The translations under genes and the position numbers were made by a program. From Paramacrobiotus metropolitanus (taxonomy: Eukaryota > Tardigrada > Eutardigrada > Parachela > Macrobiotidae), in assembly GCF_019649055.1 (NCBI RefSeq), contig NW_026570415.1:98538-162537 (forward strand): a DNA stretch of 64,000 nucleotides. Reading direction: 5' to 3'. Position 1 is the first letter of the stretch. Each line of letters starts with the position of its first letter. Positions 56,136-64,000 of this stretch are shown piece by piece. Under the pieces are notes generated by a model, which saw only the letters and a list, made by a program, of their open reading frames with translations, was not told the DNA's origin and searched no databases.

Positions 56136-59090
56136 TTAGTACAACAGGTCGGTATCGCAGTTTTTCTTGGTCCGCTGCAGCTTACTCCACTGCAGTTTAC
56201 TCCAGGTGACTCTGTCGAGGGCATTCTTGAACGTGTTTACTGAAGAATATGATTCTTTCGGTAAGATTATTTCATTCCATAACTCGCAGATTTCATGAAT
56301 ATGGGATTCCGGCGTCGGTATTACCGAGGTTCCGCAAAGCACTGTCGGGGCTGGACGAATTGGATATGGATGATTCAGGAGTCGATGTACGGATCGGGTG
56401 TTACCTGCAACAGAAACAAAACCAGCAGAATCGTGTTCATATGGAAGATAAAATCTCTCCCCAAGCGGGATGCGACAAAATATTAATTTGTAGGCGAGGA
56501 TTAGACATTTCTTCATCCTGCGAACTTCGAAACAGTCCCAGTTCAACTCTTTTAATTGACCTTTAAAGTCGCTACGGCCCAAAGGGACGGTTTTTAGAAA
56601 TCGCTCCATACATTGGTCAAGCTTATCTCGGCTGGTTTTATGAAAGGGAGGGACAACAGAACAACAATAGTCAAAGACAGGTAGCACTAAGGATTTAAAT
56701 AACTGAATGCAGGCAGCAGAATTTATTCTTTTAAATAGAAAATTTATCCAACGGATTCTTTTTCTGCATTTCGAAACGACAGCGTCCGTATTTTCCTTCC
56801 ATTTTAATGAGCGGTCTACGACGATACCCAGATACTTTACACTTTCACAGCGCTCTATTGCAGTACCATCAAGAAAATACTCATGCGTACTCGTAAGTGA
56901 CCTTTTCTTCGAGAAACAGACATGAAAGGTTTTGCTAACGTTAAAAAAAAGTTTATTCTCATTGGCCCAGTTTTTTACATTTCCGATATCCACCTGTAGC
57001 GCATTTTTATCACCTTCTGTTATTATTGGGCGATAAATAGCGATATCGTCGGCGAAAATTAATAATTCGCTGCCGTGGGTAAGAATAAAAGAAAGAAAAT
57101 TTAGCAGGCAAATAAACAAGCATGGTCCTAAGACAGAACCCTGCGGGACTCCACTAGTTACCTTCAAAAAATCCGAAACATTACCATTTATAATAACACA
57201 CTGGACACGGTTTCGTAAATAATCATCTATTATGTGAACTACCTGACTGCAGATTCCCAATTTGATCAGTGCTTCCAGAATTTTTTCATGGTCACATTTG
57301 TCAAATGCTTTCGAGCAATCAAGAAAAATGGCATGCACATCGGTACCACGTTCGATAAAGTCACTAACAGATTTAATTAACCAAAAATTTTGCAGTTCGC
57401 ACGAACGTTTCTCGCGATAAGCAAACTGGTGGTCAGTTAATTTAAGGTGCTTTTTTAGGTATTCGCGAATATGTTCGTCTATGCACCGTTCAAAAATTTT
57501 TGATAAAGGGCTTAACATGGAAATCGAGCGATAATTATTCGGATTCATATGGTCTTTCGAGCTTTTCGGAATGGGGACAATAAAAGACTGCTTCCATTTT
57601 GTTGGGAAACAACCTTCATTTAGAGCGCCTTCGAAAACAATTTTTAACGGCTTGATAATTGCTGTAGCAGCTAATTTTAATAAGGTATTAGTGATTTTAA
57701 AAGGACCACTGGAAGATGTGGACGAACAGCGTGCAATATGGTAATAAATCATGCTTTCCGTTATTATGGCCGGCTCATTGTTCTCTATTTGCAAATTTAA
57801 ACCTGACCCTATACAGTGGCTCTTGCATGGTCCCTGAGACTCAGAATAAACATGATTTAAAGTAAAGGCTTTCTGGGAATCAGAAGAAACAAAACTTCCT
57901 TCATTTAGCTTCAGCGGGGGGATACCGATTTTATTACTGGTAGACTTCACGAAACGCCAAAACGTTTTAGGATTATTCCGACTTGCTGTAGCAGCGTCAG
58001 TCAAGCGACTACGTTCAAATTTACATATCAGTCGTTCAGCTTTTCTCGACAAATTCTTCCATATCATTTTAAGGCGACGTTTTAGCGCTTCGTCCGAACT
58101 CGTAATAACAGCACGATAATTTTTGAAAGCTTTATTTCTACGTTTAATCGACTTTTTTATATTTATTGGATAGGGAACAGGGCCGCGAAGTTTTTTGCTT
58201 TTGTAAACAAAGTATCGTTCAGCAATTTCAACAAATACTTTTTCGAACGTTTCTACACGGTTGTTGGTACTCGAAGATTTCAAAATGTCAACCCAGTTTA
58301 CCCCACTTAAATCATTTACAAAACTTTGTACATCGGCATTTGAGATATGCCAACTCGGCGGCATATATGGTGTAGACTTTGTACGTTTCACTGAAATGGA
58401 GAGGTCAAAGGCGATATGATCGCATTTGACCGACGGTGGATTAATTGGCTTCACATATGCCACGCACGTCTTAGGGGAAAGCATGCATAAATCTAAACAG
58501 TTTTTTTCACGAGTTGGGAAATTAATTATTTGGCTTAAAGAAAATTCTTTTAAAAAAAATTTAAAATCGTCGCCAACCTGTGACTGACCTTTCATATTCA
58601 GCCAGTCAATGCCTGGTAAATTAAAATCGCCAATAATTATTAATTTAGACATGTCAGCAACTGGAATTTTTTCTTCAAAATGTTGTAACAGGATCGGAAT
58701 TGTTGATTGAACTTTATCAGGAGAAATGTACACACACATCACAATTCTGTCAATGGCAGAAATTTTAACAAAAATTGCTTCAAGAGTATCCGTTTCCAGT
58801 TCTGTTAATCTAAAAGGTCTAAGGTTTTGTCGAACAATTAATGCAACTCCACCACCTATTTTACCGACTCGCTTCTTCCTGAAAACGTTAAAAGAACGAA
58901 GATCCGCGAACTTTTCATCAACAAATTCATCAACGTCCCAAGTCTCAGTTAGACCAATAATATCCGCTTCGGAACAAAAAATTTTATTTCGCTGTCTTTT
59001 TTCTTAACACTTCTTACATTGGAGTAACGGACCTTAACTTTACAAGCATGACGTAACCGGCTAGAAATTTTTACGTCAGGTTTCAGGGTA
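56136..59090 (-). pseudogene. Non-LTR ORF2: endonuclease-reverse transcriptase, one frameshift
   Basis: From 58979 down to 56136 one frame is open. It encodes the second half of an APE-type endonuclease (GLTETWD, GGGVALIV, GDFNLPG, CDH near residue 108 counted from 58742) and a reverse transcriptase with NYRSISMLSPLSKIFER, GVPQGSVLGP (about 531-540) and FADD (about 563-566), then a C-terminal tail. Upstream, the endonuclease start continues in another frame (YSNVRSVKKKDSEIKFF) that overlaps the ORF1 end; the break is in a six-A run at 58976-58981 on the plus strand. Single indel, so this copy is recently inactivated or misread. No RNase H domain noticed. Confidence 0.85.
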
Positions 59091-59100
59091 GAATTCTCTT

Positions 59101-60324
59101 TTACGATGATTGTTGGATCAGCTTTTTTAGGTTCCGGGATCTTACTTCGTTTTTTCGATAGCTGTTGTAAAAGGTTTTCGAATTTTTTAGATCTACGTAG
59201 ACATCACACCAGTCGTGTGCAAAGGCCGAATGCATATTTTCTGGTGAGGACTTACCGGCTTTACGGCAATTTGCGCACACACAAGCGAAGTTATCATCCT
59301 CTGTACAATCACTTGACAAATGATCTTTAGCACAATACGCACACATAGGCTTGCTCTTACAATCTCTCTCATAATGGAAAAATCCGCAGCATTTTTTGCA
59401 CTGAGGAATGTAGAAATGATCAGAAACGGGACACAGAAACCACCCTAATTTCACAGTTTGTCTGTCGTTTAACAGATAATTTCTTGTCGCAAGGTCAACT
59501 TCGATTACAACTGCACAAGTACTACGATCAGCACGTAAGCTTTTCAAAAAAGTTACCACTTTGACTTCGCTTTTTCCTGGCAAATTTTTTGACGATAGCT
59601 CACGTAAAAACTCATCTTCCGTTAAAGCAACTGGCACTCTGCGTACAATCATTCTGTATTTTCGGGAAGCGGGCTTCTTAATAGACACACCAAGTTTGTC
59701 TGCATGTTCACCAAACATAGCTTCTCCTCTCACAGCATCTTCTTCGCTTTTGAATTCTACCAGTACTGACTTACCTGACGCCGGTCTCATATGGGTGATG
59801 TTGGCAGTTTCCATTCCATTGGGAAGAATATCGGTCAGAGTTTTGCAGAAATCAGCCATCTCGTTGGCGGACTTACGGGCACGGTTGGACGGGGCGGCAT
59901 CTTTAGGATGTAACAGCAGGACTTTCTTTTGGTTTGGCGGCCTGGAGCTGGTGACCACCTCGGCGTAGGTTGCTCGCTGGCGGGATGGTTCCTCCGTATC
60001 GCAGTCGTTGGTGGTAGCGCTGGGAGTGCGGACATTTGCGCGGGTCAGTTGGATTACACGTTCCTTCTCAGAGCTCAGCTGGGTCTTCGTTTTCAGGGCG
60101 TTTTCATAAAGGCGAATGTGATGATCCTTCAGCAGGGAGGGAATGCGCTTCAAGGCCTCCTCGTTATCGGTCAAAATCGGCAGAATTTTGGTCTTGGAAC
60201 CTTTGGATGTCAGGTTGTCGTACAATTCGTCAATAATATCGGATAGTTTCTTGATCAGATCAACATACTGTAGGTCAGATAAATCTTCCACATGAGAGTC
60301 GTCCCCGTCTGCGGGGTTACCCAT
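59101..60324 (-). CDS. Non-LTR ORF1: nucleic-acid-binding protein
   Basis: The ATG at 60324 (MGNPADGDD) is chosen over an upstream GTG; about 407 residues. A helical N-terminal half with a coiled-coil tendency is followed by an RRM/PRE-C2HC-like segment (MIVRRVPVALTEDEF..) and a cysteine/histidine cluster near the C-terminus (CKKCCGFFHYERDC, CAYCAKDHLSSDC, CVCANC), the zinc knuckles of Jockey- and R1-type ORF1 proteins. It would package the element RNA. Frame intact. Confidence 0.8.
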   Translation of the reverse strand: MGNPADGDDSHVEDLSDLQYVDLIKKLSDIIDELYDNLTSKGSKTKILPILTDNEEALKRIPSLLKDHHIRLYENALKTKTQLSSEKERVIQLTRANVRTPSATTNDCDTEEPSRQRATYAEVVTSSRPPNQKKVLLLHPKDAAPSNRARKSANEMADFCKTLTDILPNGMETANITHMRPASGKSVLVEFKSEEDAVRGEAMFGEHADKLGVSIKKPASRKYRMIVRRVPVALTEDEFLRELSSKNLPGKSEVKVVTFLKSLRADRSTCAVVIEVDLATRNYLLNDRQTVKLGWFLCPVSDHFYIPQCKKCCGFFHYERDCKSKPMCAYCAKDHLSSDCTEDDNFACVCANCRKAGKSSPENMHSAFAHDWCDVYVDLKNSKTFYNSYRKNEVRSRNLKKLIQQSS

Positions 60325-60420
60325 GATATTTAAGTTCCCAATCAAAATATTGTTAAAGGTCACTAGTTAACATACAGTTTGATGTACACGGATACACGGT
60401 TTTACAGTGCTAAAAAAATA

Positions 60421-60664
60421 AGATCCGTATTCGAGCTGCTCAAAGTGAGAAAAAATGAAAGTGTCCTACGTAAATTTCCTTTTTGTAATTCGCTGTTCAT
60501 TTTGGCTGCCAATTATTATTACTGCGCTTCCGACGTAGGGACGAATATAACAGGTTTGGCAACTGCTGTATAGTGTAAGCACTGTACTACTGTTACGCTG
60601 TACATTCGTTGTGACCAGCAGAATAAGCCAGAATTACGCCGTTTGTGCAAGACGTCGTCCAACC
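60421..60664. promoter_or_regulatory. Upstream region of F-box copy 3
   Basis: The last 55 nt (GACCAGCAGA.., GACGTCGTCCAACC) match the upstream of copy 2. The rest may be retrotransposon 5' sequence or host. Confidence 0.45.
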
Positions 60665-62510
60665 ATGCCTATCGGGGTGAACCGCGCTGACATCGTACAC
60701 ATTCAAGGCAGCGATCAACGGATGCGGTTAGCGCGTGTGGTCGACGTGACGGGCGATGATCTCTTCGTCGACATGATGTGCGCCAACCGGCGACGTGAAT
60801 TTGCGCCATTCGGCAGCGTCTTCTTTCCCACTCGAATGCCTTCCAAGGATCAGTATGACCTCTGTGCCCAAAAGCAGTCAACCATCCCGGTGGAGGTTTT
60901 GGTGCGGGAGAGGCCATCGGGTCCGTGGATCTGGCTCGCGGGTGAAATGAGCGGTGGGGAACGTGGTGTGCCGGATCACCTGTACGGCATCGGAGGGGCC
61001 GTTGTCCAATGGCACAGTCTGGAAGGGGGCGCGCCGTGCTCCGACCTCGTCTGGTTCGACCGCATTCGCCCCATGCTGAACGCCAAAAACCAGCCATATC
61101 TCCGCGAGTGCGTCCGGTCGGGCGACTTTATCAAGCACTGTGTCGACCTGGGCGAGTAATTTCGCACACTGTCGACTGCCCAAGGGCAGGCGCTACGGCG
61201 GCAGTTTTGTGATCGTATGCCGTACTACGCAGCAGTTTTCGCGGTGGACCTCGCGGACGGTCAGCTGCGGTACATCCACCAGCCGCGTTATCTGTATAGG
61301 TATCGAGGTTATGTTTTATCCGCAGGATTTAACAGGGTAAGTAACGAATTTAGTTAGCGTTTGGACTGCTTTCACGATTGACGTGTTGTAGTGGTGGACG
61401 AACGACATTAACCGTATCCCGGAGCTGTTGCTCAGTCTGGTGCAGGAACCTCACCGCGAAGATCCGATCAGCGACGAAGACAAGACGTCGGTGGCGCTCC
61501 TGGCGGAGTTGTGGCAGGAGGTCTTCTCCCACTTGGACACCGTGGACCAGACGATGCTGCGCGCTGTGTCCGTCACGTGGAACCGAATCCTGATTACACC
61601 AGCGCTGCGTTCCACCATCGTCATCCAGAGTGAATGTGTCAGCCGGAGAAAATTCCACGATTTCCTGCAAATGGCCACCGTGTTCAAATGTCTACAACCA
61701 AGCACGCAGCGCCTGGCCGTCACGCGCCCGCAGAAGGGCAACCGCATCAGCGATATCACCGTTTACGAAACAGAGAACCTCTGCGACATGGTGCAGTATG
61801 TGGCCGGACAGCAATCCGGAATTCGACTGCGTACCGTGTATCTGCATCGCGTGCAGCTCGATATCGTATGGAACTACTACTTGTTCAGTGATTCGCGCCC
61901 GGCCGAATGTGAACGGCACGCGTCGCCCTCGGCTGCGGAGGACTCTCGTCCGGTGCACTGGCTGCAGGAGTTCATTGCCAAATGCGGCAGTCTGCCGTGC
62001 GATGCCATCCACATCGGAAACTGCGTATTCACCTACGAGTTTCGCATCAAGCGAGATGCGGAGGAAAAGACGTCGACACGTCAGATACACATCGCTATTC
62101 GTTCGATGCGGTTTCCGCGCTGTGCTGGTATCGTCGGCGCCTTTTGGGATGCATTGGAGGCGGCGCTGCCGATGCTCAAGGAGAAAACGGTGTACGAGTT
62201 GATCAAGCGGTTGAGAGCCGGTCGGAAACTGAATACGGCGGTCAATGGGGAAGACGTGGTCTATCAGGTAGCAATGATCACGATTAATTAGCTTTGTTAC
62301 GACTGTGAGAACACTGAACTACAATTTACCTTACAGCTACTCTGCGCGCTGCAGCCCGCTGATCCGCGTCCGTCCTCGCATTATCGCGGAAAGAAGTGGT
62401 GCGTGAACGGGCTGAAAGACTTGCAACTGGAGAAACTGTCGCGCATTACCCGCCATTTTCTCGTGAAACTACAGAACTGGGCGACACGCAACGAAATGTG
62501 GCGTTTATGA
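60665..62510 (+). pseudogene. F-box protein with FMRP-like N-terminus (copy 3), one in-frame UAA
   Basis: Exons 60665-61336, 61392-62267 and 62337-62510 join in phase 0 and align with copy 2 along the whole length (about 573 codons). Same two Agenet/Tudor-like modules, KH0-like segment, F-box (LLAELWQEVFSHLDTVDQTML) and tail (HYRGKKWCVNGLKD). Codon 165 (61157-61159) is TAA where copy 2 has GAA, one substitution, inside the KH0-like segment. The frame stays open on both sides for 164 and 408 codons, so decay must be recent or the stop is read through. Exon 3 keeps the family C-terminus. Promoter-proximal sequence is shared with copy 2. Confidence 0.8.
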
Positions 62511-63816
62511 GGGCCTGTCAGAGACCGCACACTCGAGGCGGTAGACACCTCTTGTGGCTTTGCTCTGTCGCCCGCCCGCACATGGCTACTCCATTCGTGC
62601 CGCGCTATTACGCTGCTCACTCAGCGTATACTTTGTCTACGCTGACCAATCAGCGTATTTCTGCACTCTTGGGGGCGTAGCCCAGCGCTTACGAGCGATT
62701 CCATGCTTTACGGCATCAGCTGTTGCATACCTGCAGCACGCTGAATCATTATCACGATTCTCACGAGCTCGCTGGCAGCTACTTTCCACAGCATATGCCG
62801 CATTGGCTTTTTCTGTGTTTGTTTGTGGTTGCTTTATTGTTACCAATAAAGGCATATTTTGCCCCATTTTCCATCTGCTTCTGTATCATATCTGACATGG
62901 TAGCAGTATCGCTCGGTTTACCTTCCTGCGAACCTCTGATCCCCAGTGAAGGCAACAATCGGTCGAACTACGCTGATTGCCTATAAGTAGGCCAGCCATT
63001 CCGCGACCATCATCCGTCTCCTGCATCATACAGGTTTCATTGGAAACCTGCAGCGCGACGGAATAATCATACGGGTCAGGCTTATAAGTAAGCCTCCCGC
63101 AGCTTTGGCTCCCGGCGCAAAAACTGCGTTCGGTACGGTCCTGTCACATCTGACGCCCTATCGGGTGCGCTGCGGCCCTCACGGAAGAAGAGGGTAAAGG
63201 AGATCGATGGAGCAGCATTGTCTGGAGCGAATAACCGCCGGTAAGACCTGCTGTGACGCGTAGGTTTTCGTAGAACTCTTGAAAATTTCGAGGTTTCCGC
63301 GTAGAACCTAACTTTAAAATTCCATAACTTTTGAACCTTTCATCCGATTTGCGTAAAACTAGCATTTTCGGATTCCTGGAGAAATTCTGCACTAGAAAAG
63401 TGTAACAGAACTCGAAAAATTTTGGCGAATTTCCATAATTTTTGGCGAATTATCGGCGAAAAACAACCGCCATTTTGTCCAGCCGCAATTTTCGCGAAAA
63501 AGTCGCGTGACGTCAGCGTGGTAATTTTCCATAAAATTCTGACCAATCAGAACACGTGGGAAACTTCCCCGTGTTATAACAGTCGTAGTGACTCATATTA
63601 TTTTTTGAATTTTGCTCACGGCACGCTACTCGTGACGTAGAGCGTATTGCAAGACCATTTTGTAACTGACGTCACACTGGTCAGTAACGTAACATAGGGC
63701 CATAGGAAGCTAACGCTAAACCTGAGCTCTAGCGTACCTGACCAGCACCGACAGCGATCCAACCCAACGTTCCGGTCCGGACCAAAGACCAAAGATTTTT
63801 TCTAAGTCCCAATACC
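62511..63816. other. Intergenic, nothing recognised
   Basis: Contains imperfect short repeats (AATTTTGGCGAATTTCCATAATTTTTGGCG near 63415-63455). Short frames at 62554-62986 and 63144-63640 look non-coding. TGACGTCA-type motifs at 63508 and 63668 could be CRE-like promoter elements of the gene that starts at 63817, but this is weak. Confidence 0.4.
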
Positions 63817-64000
63817 ATGGGCCAAACTCAAAGCGCCTTGGCCAAGGTGATGCCATACACCAGCCATGAGCAACTCCAACGGAGATTGCTCAGTCCTATG
63901 GACAGGCGCCAACAAAACGATTATACCAAGCCTCGCGGGAAGAACTACGCCACGCGCGAACCAACGGGGCCTTACGGGCTTCGTAGCGCCAGGCCAACCA
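63817..64000 (+). CDS. Start of an ORF with a myristoylation-type N-terminus (runs off the window)
   Basis: ATG at 63817 opens a frame that stays open for 61 codons to the window edge. It begins MGQTQSALAK, a good N-myristoylation signal (Gly2, Ser6), and continues basic and polar (RRQQ, KPRGKNY, RSARP). Such a start is found in membrane-anchored signalling proteins and in Gag proteins of some retroelements; with 61 codons I cannot choose. Composition is more GC-rich than the upstream spacer. Confidence 0.4.
   Translation, partial: MGQTQSALAKVMPYTSHEQLQRRLLSPMDRRQQNDYTKPRGKNYATREPTGPYGLRSARPT

Larger units (their letters stand above)
55875..60420 (-). mobile_element. Non-LTR retrotransposon (Jockey/CR1-like)
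   Basis: Reverse-strand element with ORF1 (zinc-knuckle protein) and ORF2 (apurinic endonuclease plus reverse transcriptase), no LTRs, inserted between the two F-box copies. The 3' end is placed next to the foldback element by the absence of other sequence; no clear poly-A tail or target duplication was seen. The 5' end is uncertain, somewhere between 60364 and 60600. Confidence 0.85.

Overview
The window reads as a piece of a compact animal nuclear genome. Genes have GT-AG introns, many only 55-75 nt long, and the gene set is F-box proteins, astacin-type metalloproteases, leucine-rich-repeat (LRR) and Ly6-like modules and tetraspanin-like membrane proteins. It also carries one LTR and one non-LTR retrotransposon and many short inverted-repeat elements. 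A tardigrade or another small ecdysozoan is my best guess from this style, but no ribosomal RNA or diagnostic marker is present to prove it.

Layout. 0-0.34 kb: a 20-bp minisatellite and a tRNA-like sequence. 1.5-9.4 kb: two inverted paralogous two-exon membrane-protein genes (1548 forward, 9414 reverse) flank an F-box gene (3795-5440) and a small secreted-peptide gene (6671-7030, reverse). 9.94-24.83 kb: a 14.9-kb Ty3/Gypsy-type LTR retrotransposon with 296-bp LTRs that read as identical and a CTGG target duplication. It has gag, pol (three 1-nt frame breaks) and two large extra ORFs downstream of integrase. The first extra ORF ends in winged-helix segments that look like linker-histone (H15) globular domains. 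25.8-32.1 kb: two astacin genes in tandem, the first with every zinc ligand lost, the second intact and fused to an LRR-like C-terminal exon. 32-53 kb: a gene-poor stretch with broken F-box copies, a deleted astacin copy, exons of a Ly6-like gene, an orphan exon, foldback elements, MITEs and a 91-bp perfect palindrome. 53.0-62.5 kb: two head-to-head F-box paralogs, each with one in-frame stop, separated by a nested foldback/MITE and a non-LTR retrotransposon (reverse strand). 63.8 kb to the end: the start of an ORF with an N-myristoylation-type N-terminus.

How parts relate. The F-box genes share an N-terminal module that resembles the tandem Agenet/Tudor plus KH0 region of FMRP proteins, followed by an F-box. 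They may be substrate adaptors of SCF ubiquitin ligases, and the family has been duplicating and decaying here. The astacin pair looks like a tandem duplication in which one copy became a pseudoenzyme. Mobile elements explain many length differences between paralogs, for example a MITE in the intron of one membrane-protein gene. The most unusual system is the LTR retrotransposon: its two extra ORFs each follow a splice-acceptor-like TTGCAG, and the leader holds three GTAAGC donor-like sites, which suggests spliced subgenomic messages for a histone-like protein and a zinc-ribbon protein.
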